NCBI GenBank assembly: GCA_019636215.1
Contig: JAHBXZ010000014.1
Coordinates: 62,001 to 126,000, forward strand
Origin: Planctomycetota bacterium
GTDB lineage: Bacteria > Planctomycetota > UBA8742 > UBA2392
DNA: 64,000 bases
Reading direction: 5' to 3'
Shown here: positions 55,810-64,000 of the stretch, piece by piece
Layout of the letters: each line of letters begins with the position of its first letter
How positions within the stretch are numbered: position 1 is the stretch's first letter
Made by a program: the position numbers and the translations under genes
Notes under the pieces: model-generated
Seen by the model: only the letters and a program-made list of their open reading frames with translations
What the model was told of the DNA's origin: nothing
Database searches by the model: none

Positions 55810-57540
55810 ATGGCTGGTGGCGTAGTTGAGAAACCCGCAGGCGCCTACGGTGGTTCGACAAAGAACTACCTGAACGAAACCCGCGGCATCAAGAACTGGC
55901 TGATCACGCTTGACCATAAGCGTATCGCCCTGATGTACCTGGTGGCGGTGACCTCGGCGCTGCTGCTGGGCGGCTTTTTTGCCATTGCCCTGCGCACCGT
56001 GCTGTGGGACGGCGCCGTGCGTGACCCGCAGGACCTGTTTTTGGGCCTGCGTATCGAACAGATGTACAACCGCTACTTCACACTGCACGGCGCAGTGATG
56101 GTCTTTCTGTTCATCATCCCGGGCATCCCGGCGTCGCTGGGCAACTTTGTGCTGCCGATGCAGCTTGGCGCCAAGGACCTTGCCCTGCCGCGTCTGAACC
56201 TGATGTCGCTGTACCTGTACTGGATCGGCGCCATTTTCTTTGTCGGTGTGCTGGCCTTGGGCGGCCTGGACACCGGCTGGACCCTGTACCCGCCCTACAG
56301 CCTGGGCCGCGACACCAGCATCCCGCTGATCCTGGCGCTTTCGGCCGTGTTCATCCTGGGCTTCAGCTCGATCCTGACCGGCCTGAACTTCATTGTCACC
56401 ATGCACCGGCTGCGCCCGCCCGGCATGGGCATGTACGACATGCCGCTGTTCCTGTGGGCGCTGTACGCCACCAGCCTGATCCAGGTGCTGGCCACGCCGG
56501 TGATCGGCCTGACACTGGGCCTGTCGTTGATCGAGCACGTGTTCCACATCGGCATCTTCCTGCCCGAATACGGCGGTGACCCGGTGCTGTACCAGCACTT
56601 CTTCTGGTTTTACAGCCACCCGGCAGTGTACATCATGATCCTGCCGGCGATGGGCGTGCAAAGCGAACTGATTGCCACGTTTTCCCGCAAGCATGTGTTC
56701 GGCTACAAGGCCATCGGCTGGTCATCGATCGCCATTGCGGTGATCGGCTTCATTGTGTGGGGCCACCACATGTTCGTGGCGGGCCAGAGCCCGGCTGCGG
56801 GCCTGATCTTCAGCTTCCTGACTTTCTTTGTGGCGATTCCCAGCGCGATCAAGGTCTTCAACTGGGTTGCCACCATGTACAAGGGCAGCATTGAGCTTAA
56901 GACGCCCATGCTGTACGGCCTGGCGTTCATGTACCTGTTCGGCATCGGTGGTTTGACAGGCCTGTTCCTGGCCAGCATTGCCAACAACGTGCACCTGCAC
57001 GACACGTACTTCGTGATCGCGCACTTCCACATGGTGATGGTGGGCAGCACTCTCAATGCCTTCTTCGGCGGTGTGCACTACTGGTGGCCGAAGATGACCG
57101 GCCGCATGTACAACGAAACATTGGCCAAGATTGCCTGCCTGCTGGTGTTTGTGGGCTTCAACCTGGCGTTCATGCCGCAGTTCGTGGCGGGCACGCGCGG
57201 AATGCCGCGGCGCTATGCCAACTATTCGGACGAGTTCACGATCTTCCACCAGTGGTCCACGGTGGGTGCCTACATCCTGGGCGCGGGTGTGCTGCTGCAG
57301 GTGATCTACCTGACCCACAGCTGGTTCAAGGGTGCCCGCGCGCCCAAGAACCCCTGGGGCGCGGCCAGCCTGGAATGGCAGTCAGACAGCCCGCCGGACT
57401 TCCACAACTTCACCAAACCGGTGGTCGTGATGGCGGCCTATGACTACGAGAACTGGGAATACGACGCCAACACCGGCGGCTATGAACTGCGCAAGGAAGT
57501 CGTGGAAACCGGCCGCAGCATCGCGACCGTGCACAACTAG
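55810..57540 (+). CDS. coxA: Cytochrome c oxidase subunit I, A2 type
   Basis: 576 residues, 12 membrane helices. Binds heme a, heme a3 and Cu[12 protein letters not shown] supplies the low-spin heme His, [10 protein letters not shown] the CuB His and the cross-linked Tyr, WGHHMFVAG two CuB His, and [13 protein letters not shown] the heme ligands. The D-channel Glu of HPEVY is Ala here and the preceding residues are FYS, giving the YSHPxV signature of A2-type oxidases (as in Rhodothermus), where Tyr/Ser replace the Glu in proton transfer. AGAGGG precedes the start. Terminal oxidase for aerobic respiration. Confidence 0.97.
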   Translation: MAGGVVEKPAGAYGGSTKNYLNETRGIKNWLITLDHKRIALMYLVAVTSALLLGGFFAIALRTVLWDGAVRDPQDLFLGLRIEQMYNRYFTLHGAVMVFLFIIPGIPASLGNFVLPMQLGAKDLALPRLNLMSLYLYWIGAIFFVGVLALGGLDTGWTLYPPYSLGRDTSIPLILALSAVFILGFSSILTGLNFIVTMHRLRPPGMGMYDMPLFLWALYATSLIQVLATPVIGLTLGLSLIEHVFHIGIFLPEYGGDPVLYQHFFWFYSHPAVYIMILPAMGVQSELIATFSRKHVFGYKAIGWSSIAIAVIGFIVWGHHMFVAGQSPAAGLIFSFLTFFVAIPSAIKVFNWVATMYKGSIELKTPMLYGLAFMYLFGIGGLTGLFLASIANNVHLHDTYFVIAHFHMVMVGSTLNAFFGGVHYWWPKMTGRMYNETLAKIACLLVFVGFNLAFMPQFVAGTRGMPRRYANYSDEFTIFHQWSTVGAYILGAGVLLQVIYLTHSWFKGARAPKNPWGAASLEWQSDSPPDFHNFTKPVVVMAAYDYENWEYDANTGGYELRKEVVETGRSIATVHN

Positions 57541-57561
57541 CACCCAGGGGCGATTTCGCAC

Positions 57562-58323
57562 ATGAGCACAGGCACAGCACACACGCATGACAGCCACGCG
57601 CTTCCGGCCAGGCCGAAAGAGCTGGCGATGCACTTTGACACCCTGCACAACCAGTTCCAGGCCGGCAAGCTTGGCATGTGGCTGTTCCTGGGGCAGGAAG
57701 TGCTGTTCTTTGCGGCGCTGTTTACCGCCTACGCCGTGTACCGCGGCAACCACACCGAGATGTTCCACTACGGCCAGTTCTTCCTGAACTGGCAGATGGG
57801 CGCCGCCAACACGATTGTGCTGCTGTTCAGCTCGATGACGGCCGCGTGGTCGGTGCGCTGTGCGCAGCTGGAACAGCGCAAGGGCCTGCTTTTGACGATT
57901 GCCGTCACCTGGCTGTGCGCGGCCACGTTCATGATCATCAAGTACTTTGAATACACCCACAAGATTCACGTGGGTTCGGTGTGGGGTGCCAGCTTCAACA
58001 TTCATGACTTCAGCGAGCTGCCCGAAAAACTGCAGAAGCTGCTGACCGAACAGGGCATCACCACCACCGAGGCCGCCAACGCAAAACTGGGCAAGGACGG
58101 CCTTGGCCTGGGAACGTTTTTTGCCGTGTACTTCTGCATGACCGGCCTGCACGGCATTCACGTGCTGGTGGGCATGGGCCTGTATGCGTGGCTGTTCGTG
58201 CGTGCGCTGAAGGGCAGCTTCAACCGCAAGTACTACGGCGCGGTGGACAACATTGCGCTGTACTGGCACATCGTGGACTTGATCTGGATCTTCCTGTTCC
58301 CGCTGCTGTACCTGATCGGCTAG
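57562..58323 (+). CDS. coxC: Cytochrome c oxidase subunit III
   Basis: 253 residues with seven membrane-helix capacity. LGMWLFLGQEVLFFAALFTAY and GLHGIHVLVGMGLY are family blocks; WHIVDLIWIFLFPLLYL ends the protein, as usual. A loop of about 50 residues (GASFNIHDFSELPEKLQKLL... ) between helices 4 and 5 is longer than in short homologues. Starts 21 bp after coxA. Confidence 0.95.
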   Translation: MSTGTAHTHDSHALPARPKELAMHFDTLHNQFQAGKLGMWLFLGQEVLFFAALFTAYAVYRGNHTEMFHYGQFFLNWQMGAANTIVLLFSSMTAAWSVRCAQLEQRKGLLLTIAVTWLCAATFMIIKYFEYTHKIHVGSVWGASFNIHDFSELPEKLQKLLTEQGITTTEAANAKLGKDGLGLGTFFAVYFCMTGLHGIHVLVGMGLYAWLFVRALKGSFNRKYYGAVDNIALYWHIVDLIWIFLFPLLYLIG

Positions 58324-58375
58324 GGTCTGGCCCCTGCTGTCTGCAGTGCTGCAAGAGGGTCTACGAAGGACGCAC

Positions 58376-58771
58376 ATGAGCGACGGACACGCACACTCGC
58401 ACGACGACCACGGCCATGGCGAAGCACTGCCGGGCACCATCGGCCACGTGACACCCGCCAGCACGCTGATTGGCGTGTTTCTGACCCTGGTCGTGCTTAC
58501 GGTGATCACGGTTGCCGCCGCGCAGGTCGACGTTGGCCGCCTGAACGTGGTGGGCGCGCTGGCGATTGCCACCGTCAAGGGCAGCATTGTTGCGCTGTGG
58601 TTCATGCACCTGCGCTATGACAAGCGTTTCAACTTTTTCATCATGTTCGGGTCGGTGCTGTTCCTGCTGTGGATGGTGGGGTACATCCTGTTTGACACCA
58701 AGATGTACCAGCACGACATGGAAAACTACCGTCACAACAAGACCGTCGACGGCAAGCCCAAGCCCGAGTAA
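58376..58771 (+). CDS. Cytochrome c oxidase subunit IV-type protein
   Basis: 131 residues from the ATG at 58376, with GAAGGA six bases upstream. A His-rich N-terminus (HAHSHDDHGHGE), then three membrane helices (STLIGVFLTLVVLTVITVAA, GALAIATVKGSIVALWFMHL, FNFFIMFGSVLFLLWMVGYI). Matches the small prokaryotic subunit IV (CtaF/CoxD-like), a stability subunit. Last gene of the cox operon. Confidence 0.9.
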   Translation: MSDGHAHSHDDHGHGEALPGTIGHVTPASTLIGVFLTLVVLTVITVAAAQVDVGRLNVVGALAIATVKGSIVALWFMHLRYDKRFNFFIMFGSVLFLLWMVGYILFDTKMYQHDMENYRHNKTVDGKPKPE

Positions 58772-58790
58772 CGCACGCCATTGGCAAACC

Positions 58791-58813
58791 AGGGCGCCCC
58801 ACTGGGGCGCCCT
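58791..58813 (+). terminator. Terminator of the cox operon
   Basis: AGGGCGCCCC (58791-58800) and GGGGCGCCCT (58804-58813) form a perfect 10-bp stem with an ACT loop, followed by TTGCGTTTG. Confidence 0.85.
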
Positions 58814-58938
58814 TTGCGTTTGCGCGCGGTCACGGCAACGCCAGGCCCCGCGTGCCCGGTGGGTCAAACAGACCATGCACAACGCTGCCGGGCCAATGCA
58901 CAATGCGGCCCGTTTCTGACCTCGCGCCGGAGCCCGTA

Positions 58939-61269
58939 ATGCCGACACAGAACCGTGCCGAACAAACTGTTGCCCTGCCGGTGTTCGTGGGCACGGATCG
59001 CCTGAGCGAATCCCGCGCGCCCATCACACTCAAGCCCGCCTCAATGCTGCGCCACATGATGGCGCTGGGCTCCAGCGGCTCGGGCAAAACTGTCGTCTGC
59101 AAGGTGCTGGTGGAAGAACTTGTGCGGTCAGGCCTGCCCGCGATCTGCATTGACCCCCAGGGCGACCTGTGCAGCCTGGCCTTGAATGCCGACGCCGACC
59201 TGCTGGCCGAAAAGGGCATCAACCGCGCGCTGGCGCAGCAGTTTGCGGACAAGGCCGACGTGGTGGTGTACACGCCCGCGGCCCGCAAAGGCGTGGCGCT
59301 TTCGGCCGACCCGATCAGCGACGTCACCGGCCTTCCCCGCGCGGAACAGGTTGTCGCGATCACCGGCATTGCGGGCATGCTGGCCAGCCTTCTGGGCTAT
59401 GACCTGGACAGCGACGACGGCTCGGGGCTGGTGGCGGTGTTTGACCGCGCGCTGGCCAGGCTGGCCGCGGCCGGGCGCTATCCCAGGAACCTGGACCAGT
59501 TCACCACGCACATGCTCAAGCTGGATGCCGCGGGCAAGGAGGAATTCGCCCGTTACCTTGACCTGCGCAAGATCGACCACGCCTGCCAGAAACTGGCGCG
59601 GCTGGATGTCGGCGCCCGCCGCCTGCTGTTTCATGAGGGCCTGGCGCTGGACATCGACCTGCTGCTGGGCCGCGGCGCCCACAGCGCGGCGCAGCCCGGC
59701 AAGGCCCGCGTCAGTGTGATTTACCTGAACACGCTGAACAGCCAGGAAGACAAGGAGTTCTTTGTCGCGGCGCTGGTCGAGCGCCTGTACGCCTGGATGC
59801 TGAAGAACCCCAGTGAAGAACCCCAGGCGCTGTTTTACATCGACGAGGTCGCGCCGTTTATCCCGCCGGTGCGCAAGCCCGCCTGCAAACCCGCGCTGAG
59901 CCTGCTGTTCAAGCAGGCGCGCAAGTACGGCGTGTGCTGCCTGATGGCCACCCAGAACCCGGCCGACGTGGACTACAAGGCCATGGCCCAGTTCGGCACC
60001 TGGGCGATCGGCCGGCTGACCACCCGCCAGGACATGGCCAAGGTGCAGCCCACCATCAAGGCCCTGGACCCGGTGCACGTGGACAAGATCATGGAAGAAC
60101 TGCCGGCGCAGAAGCCCGGCCAGTTCATCCTGATCAGCCCCGACAACTTCAAGAACACGCACCGGCTGCAGACCCGCTGGCTGCTGACCGAGCACCGCAC
60201 ACTGAACGACGAAGACATCGAACAACTGGCGATCCAGCGCTGGCACGACCGGTTCGAACTTCTCGAAGCCGCCCAGGGTGACCTGCACGCAGCCGGGCTG
60301 GAGGCAGCGCAACAAGAATCGGCAGCACCCGACAAGAGCCAAAAGCGCCAGCGAGGGCCGGAGACACCAGCGACCCCGGCGGCTCAACAGCATCCGGCCA
60401 TCGAAGAAGAGGCCGAAGAAGAAGCCGAAGCCGAAGAAGAAGCCGAAGCAGAAGCCGACGACCCCGGCGCGCCCAACGAAGAACTGATCAGCATGGACAA
60501 CCGGCTGTCCCGCAGGCCCAGCGCCAGCGCCGCCGAGTTTGCCCTGCTGGCCAAAATCAGCGAAGGCCAGGCGCGGTCGGTGCTGCGCAAACTGTGCGAG
60601 TCCGGCCTTGCACGCATGTTCAAGGCCGGGCGTGTGCAGCGCTACTGGTCGCTGAGCACCGGCCTGCGTCCTGACCTGGGGCTGGACGAGCCCGTAAGCG
60701 TGTTCACAGCCCGTGTGACGATGCAGGAGGCCGAGCGCATCGGCCGCGACCTGCGGGCCAGCCGCACGCTGGGCATTTTCGGCGACGACGAAGAACTGGA
60801 CCACATTGAGATGGAGTACCGGCTGGTGCTGCAGGTCGGTTTCAGCGAGAAAGTTACGCGCAGCTTCTGGAAGCGAGTTTCCACGTTTGATTTCAAGAAG
60901 CTGGACGAGCTTGCCGACCACGTTTATCTGCACCCGACCAGCCTGAAGTTTGTCGTCTACACGCCCGGCGTGGGCATCAAGCTGGAGGAACGGCCGGGCG
61001 AGTACGCCAGCAAGGTTCAGGATTTTGACGGCGCCACCACGGTAGAGAAAACTCCGCCGGCAGCCTTGAAGTTCAACCCCGTGGAACTGCAGCAGCGCAA
61101 GGGCGACGACATTGTCAAGCAGGCCTTCAAGCAGCGATTCAACGCCAGCCCCAAGTACGTACGGCAGATGTTTCTGCCGGTGTTCACGCTGCATATGTCC
61201 AGCCGCGGCCGCAGCGGCACGCGCATTGCCATGATTGACGGCCTCAGCGGCAAGCCGCTGATCTGGTAG
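58939..61269 (+). CDS. HerA/FtsK-like ATPase with acidic linker and winged-helix C-terminal region
   Basis: 776 residues from the ATG at 58939, with GGAG seven bases upstream; the frame is open to an ATG at 58852. Residues 30-420 are a HerA-type P-loop ATPase: MMALGSSGSGKTVVCKVL (Walker A), CIDPQGDLCSL, ALFYIDEVAPFIPP (Walker B), ARKYGVCCLMATQNP (sensor) and WAIGRLTTRQD. Residues 490-510 are a run of Glu/Ala (acidic linker). Then a winged-helix-like segment (SASAAEFALLAKISEGQARSVLRKLCESGLARMF) and a C-terminal domain of 200 residues I do not recognise. HerA proteins pump DNA or process ends, typically with NurA; no nuclease gene is adjacent. Confidence 0.83.
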   Translation: MPTQNRAEQTVALPVFVGTDRLSESRAPITLKPASMLRHMMALGSSGSGKTVVCKVLVEELVRSGLPAICIDPQGDLCSLALNADADLLAEKGINRALAQQFADKADVVVYTPAARKGVALSADPISDVTGLPRAEQVVAITGIAGMLASLLGYDLDSDDGSGLVAVFDRALARLAAAGRYPRNLDQFTTHMLKLDAAGKEEFARYLDLRKIDHACQKLARLDVGARRLLFHEGLALDIDLLLGRGAHSAAQPGKARVSVIYLNTLNSQEDKEFFVAALVERLYAWMLKNPSEEPQALFYIDEVAPFIPPVRKPACKPALSLLFKQARKYGVCCLMATQNPADVDYKAMAQFGTWAIGRLTTRQDMAKVQPTIKALDPVHVDKIMEELPAQKPGQFILISPDNFKNTHRLQTRWLLTEHRTLNDEDIEQLAIQRWHDRFELLEAAQGDLHAAGLEAAQQESAAPDKSQKRQRGPETPATPAAQQHPAIEEEAEEEAEAEEEAEAEADDPGAPNEELISMDNRLSRRPSASAAEFALLAKISEGQARSVLRKLCESGLARMFKAGRVQRYWSLSTGLRPDLGLDEPVSVFTARVTMQEAERIGRDLRASRTLGIFGDDEELDHIEMEYRLVLQVGFSEKVTRSFWKRVSTFDFKKLDELADHVYLHPTSLKFVVYTPGVGIKLEERPGEYASKVQDFDGATTVEKTPPAALKFNPVELQQRKGDDIVKQAFKQRFNASPKYVRQMFLPVFTLHMSSRGRSGTRIAMIDGLSGKPLIW

Positions 61270-61317
61270 CAGACTCGCTGTTGCTGTCAGGGCCGGTTCG
61301 CCGGCGGCGGCGCCGGG

Positions 61318-64000
61318 CTATTCTTCCTCGGGTGCCGGCACGCGGCCGGTTTCCAGGTTGATGCCCAGGAAGCCGCGCTTGCCCTTGAACGTCAGGGTCG
61401 TGAACTCCCAGCTGCACAGGCCGCGCTCGTCACGCATCACCCGGCCTTGCGCGTCTTTGCGCGGCGTGGGCTGGCCGTCGGTCAGCGCGTAGCGGCGCAC
61501 GGCAATCTCAAGGTCGCCGTTTTCTTCAATGCGCGCCATGGCGGCCTGAAGGTCCGCCACCGTGCGCATGGGTGCGCCGTTGACGTGCGTGATTACGTCA
61601 AAGGCCTTGAGCCCCATGCGGTCGGCCGGGGCGAACTCGATAACGTTGGTCACCACAAGCACCGATTCGCCCTGCGGCTGGTCAGGCGCGGCGCCGGTTT
61701 GCACGCCCATGGCCGTCATCTTTTCCATCAGCGCGGCAAAGTCGGCGTTTCCGGCCAGCGCGCCATAGCGCTTGTCCTCGCGCAGCAGGGGCGCGTTGGA
61801 CCAGCCTTCGTCCACGGCGGTGTGCAGGTCAGCCAGCACGGCGGCAAGCAGTTCCGTGCCGCGGGCCAGCACCTGGGCGTCTGTCAGTGACGCGTACTCG
61901 GCCAGCCGACGGTTGCGGGCGTTGTCGTCGGCCTCCAGCAGCACCAGCGACCGCGTCAGAATCGCCTGGCGCAGGTTCAACCGGGCGCTGGCGCGTTCGG
62001 CGACCTCCTGCCCGGACAAGCCGCGGCGGGCCTCCAGGTCGTCAAGACTCTCGACAACTTCTTCCCACAGGCGCTGATCCTTCAGGGTGGCGGCGTACAT
62101 GGCCTCTGCCACCTGGTAACGGTAATGCTGGCGGGCATCCAGTTCGCGGCGTTCCACGGCCGCGCGCAGTAGCAGCAGCTGGCTGCGTGCCTCGCGCAGG
62201 TCTTCATCGCGCCGCGACTGGTGCCGGGCCTGGCGCCCCAAGTGCGCGCGCACCTTGCGGATGCGTTCCTCGGCGTTGGCTGGCTCGCGGGTCAGCAGCG
62301 GCTGGGCGTCAATCTCAATCAGGCCGGCTTTGACGAACTCGTTGCCCATCTGCAGCGTGCCGGCCCCGAACGGCGACAGCCCCAGCGCATGGGTGTAAGC
62401 CACTCTGGCGTCGGCAAAGCGTTCCAGCCGCAGCAGCGTCTGGCCCAGCAGCGCCACAGAGCGATAGTCCTTCGGGTTAATGCGCGAGGCCGCGGCAAAG
62501 TCGTCGGCGGCGCGCGAAAGCATGGACTTCTTTGCGCTGTCAGACGTGGGGTCGAATGTGCCGCCGGTTGACCGGGCGTCCTCGGCATCCTGCAGGCGCA
62601 AATACGTGATGCCGCGGTAATAGTACGCCAGCCATTCGTCGGGGTTGATCTCCACGGCGCGGGTCGCGGCGCGAATTCCATCCAGCAGCTGCCCCTGCCC
62701 GTAATAGCACTGCGACATCCAGTTATAGGCCTTGGCGTCGTTGGGGTTCAGTTCAATGGCGCGGCGCAGGTCGCTGAGTGAACGGTTGAAGTCGTTTTCG
62801 CGGAACAGCACCCCGCGGTGGTGCCAGCCAAGCCAGTTGTCGGGTTCCAGTTCAATCGCACGGGTAAACTGGGCCTGGGCCTGGGGCAGCAGCCCCCGGC
62901 GGAACAGGGCCTGGCCGTACTCAATGAAGCTCTCGATCCGCGTGGAGTCCAGGTTGATGGCGCGGTCAAAATCCAGGTACGCCTGGTCGAACATATAGCG
63001 CGTGGCCTGGGCCTGGGCCCGGCGGATGTAGCCGCGAACATCCAGCGGCCGCAGGTTGATGGCCGACGTGTAGTCGGCGATCGCGCGTTCGCCTTCCATG
63101 CGCAGGTCGCGGGCGTCGCCGCGGGCCAGCCAGGCTTCGTAGGCGCGCTGGTCCAGGTTGATGGCGGAGTCAAAATCCTCAATCGCGCGGATGCGATCGC
63201 CGGCAGCCAGCCGTGCCAGCCCGCGTGCGACCAGCGGCTCAGGTGAAGTGTTGTCCAGCACCACGGCGCGGCTGGCCGATTCCACGGCGCCGACAAAATC
63301 GCCGCGTGTGCGCAGCAGGATGCTGCGGTCCAGGTGGTCGGCCACGGCCTGGGGCTGGCGCAGGCGCTCCGGCAGCGGCAGCAGCGCGATCCTGGGCGCA
63401 AGCGCGCTCCAGAAATCAAGCCCGCGTGTGCGGGACTCGCGCAGCAGCGGGTCAATGGCGTCAGAACTCTTGGTCGCGCACAGCGCCGCGGCGCACTCGC
63501 GCACAACCACGGGGTGGCGCGCCACAGTCAACAGGCCGGTCAGCAGCGGCACGGCTTCCTTGGGTTGTTCCACATTGCCCAGCACGCGACACAGCAGAAT
63601 CGCGGTGTCGACCTCGGCGGGCGTCCAGAAGGTAAGCGGGTCGCGGCAGCGCAGCCGCACCAGGCGCAGCGGCTCCTGCAGCCGCGCCACGGTCTCGCGC
63701 TCGCGGTAGCTGGACAACAGCCGCGCGTAGTCTTCCAGTTTGGGCGCGTCCTGCGGGCGCCCGGCCCGGCGCAGGTCGGCGGCCACATCGGCCAGGGCTT
63801 CGTCAATGCGGCGGGCGTGCAGCGCCAGCAGGCCGCTGCGTGCCGCGGCCACGGCTTCGCGGGCGGCGCGCACGGATGCGCCGTCGGCCACGCCGGAAAT
63901 CATCAGGTCTGCCAGCGGGAAGTCGCCGTTGAAGGTGGCCAGCCTTGCCGCACGCAGGCGCAGGTCATCCAGCCGGGCGCGCTCGCCCTCCAGGTCCAGG
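61318..64000 (-). CDS. TPR-PDZ protein (N-terminus beyond window)
   Basis: At least 893 residues; the frame stays open and protein-like to the right edge (upstream of an internal ATG at 63903 it reads LDDLRLRAARLATFNGDFPL), so the true start lies outside. The first part is helical and HEAT- or TPR-like. About ten TPR units follow, many with the Ser/Asp-x-A-I-x-L-D pattern (AIEDFDSAINLDQRAYEAWLARGDA, AQFTRAIELEPDNWLGWHHRG, LRRAIELNPNDAKAYNWMSQCYYGQG). A PDZ domain closes the protein (VTNVIEFAPADRMGLKAFDVITHVNGA). Probably a scaffold or protease partner in the envelope; no catalytic motif is seen. Confidence 0.85.
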   Translation of the reverse strand, partial: LDLEGERARLDDLRLRAARLATFNGDFPLADLMISGVADGASVRAAREAVAAARSGLLALHARRIDEALADVAADLRRAGRPQDAPKLEDYARLLSSYRERETVARLQEPLRLVRLRCRDPLTFWTPAEVDTAILLCRVLGNVEQPKEAVPLLTGLLTVARHPVVVRECAAALCATKSSDAIDPLLRESRTRGLDFWSALAPRIALLPLPERLRQPQAVADHLDRSILLRTRGDFVGAVESASRAVVLDNTSPEPLVARGLARLAAGDRIRAIEDFDSAINLDQRAYEAWLARGDARDLRMEGERAIADYTSAINLRPLDVRGYIRRAQAQATRYMFDQAYLDFDRAINLDSTRIESFIEYGQALFRRGLLPQAQAQFTRAIELEPDNWLGWHHRGVLFRENDFNRSLSDLRRAIELNPNDAKAYNWMSQCYYGQGQLLDGIRAATRAVEINPDEWLAYYYRGITYLRLQDAEDARSTGGTFDPTSDSAKKSMLSRAADDFAAASRINPKDYRSVALLGQTLLRLERFADARVAYTHALGLSPFGAGTLQMGNEFVKAGLIEIDAQPLLTREPANAEERIRKVRAHLGRQARHQSRRDEDLREARSQLLLLRAAVERRELDARQHYRYQVAEAMYAATLKDQRLWEEVVESLDDLEARRGLSGQEVAERASARLNLRQAILTRSLVLLEADDNARNRRLAEYASLTDAQVLARGTELLAAVLADLHTAVDEGWSNAPLLREDKRYGALAGNADFAALMEKMTAMGVQTGAAPDQPQGESVLVVTNVIEFAPADRMGLKAFDVITHVNGAPMRTVADLQAAMARIEENGDLEIAVRRYALTDGQPTPRKDAQGRVMRDERGLCSWEFTTLTFKGKRGFLGINLETGRVPAPEEE

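Overview
The window is high-GC chromosomal DNA, most likely from a member of the Planctomycetota. The clearest evidence is the 16S rRNA gene: the stretch at 7848-7865 differs from the classical Planctomycetes probe target (Pla46) by one base, and the gene mismatches several universal primers. The protein content fits this: PDZ- and PA14-bearing secreted proteins, a membrane-embedded spermidine-synthase-like protein, sigma-54 regulators, and TPR/PDZ giants. No phage, insertion sequence or CRISPR array is visible. The taxon call rests on memory of signatures, not on a tree.

Layout. 1-6319 (minus strand): a truncated membrane-anchored protein, a NicO-type Ni/Co transporter with EF-hand and His-rich loop, a secreted PDZ hydrolase, and an aldolase/dehydrogenase fusion. 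6508-7023: apt. 7124-13329: a complete linked rRNA operon (two promoters, boxA, 16S, tRNA-Ile, tRNA-Ala, 23S, 5S, hairpin) with readable processing stems. 13401-17465: short-chain acyl-CoA and small enzyme genes (MDR oxidoreductase, VOC protein, enoyl-CoA hydratase, 3-hydroxyacyl-CoA dehydrogenase) and a lipoprotein. 17466-21869: a palindrome-rich spacer, a methyltransferase, birA, and mnmG carrying an in-frame 7-nt repeat insertion. 22004-24087: a candidate small RNA, then a PAS/PAS/flavodoxin operon. 24080-30329: a dynamin-like GTPase, a PA14 surface protein and an NtrC-type regulator.

30482-36028: a tRNA-Val with a duplicated 3' end next to a perfect 22-bp hairpin, an OmpR-type regulator, a heme-oxygenase-like diiron protein translationally coupled to hemH, an NRAMP-related transporter, and a nickel unit (HupE/NicO transporter plus nikR) with a legible NikR operator. 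36102-38363: a membrane spermidine-synthase-like protein. 38436-48904 is the most distinctive part. A 1211-residue fusion of a sigma-54 activator AAA+ domain with a STAND/NB-ARC ATPase and TPR repeats is followed 130 bp later by a near-consensus sigma-54 promoter. Four exported proteins come next: a TPR lipoprotein, a stalk-plus-Kelch protein, and two beta-rich proteins with matching Cys-TM-Arg C-termini. A strong terminator closes the block. I infer a self-contained sigma-54-controlled surface-protein locus.

49028-58813: tRNA-Pro, a PDZ/toroid protein, a large inverted array of heptamer repeats, nrdR, a ctaA-ctaB fusion, then SCO1 and coxB-coxA-coxC-subunit IV of an A2-type caa3 oxidase ending in a terminator. 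58939-64000: a HerA/FtsK-like ATPase with a winged-helix tail, and a TPR-PDZ protein cut by the window edge.
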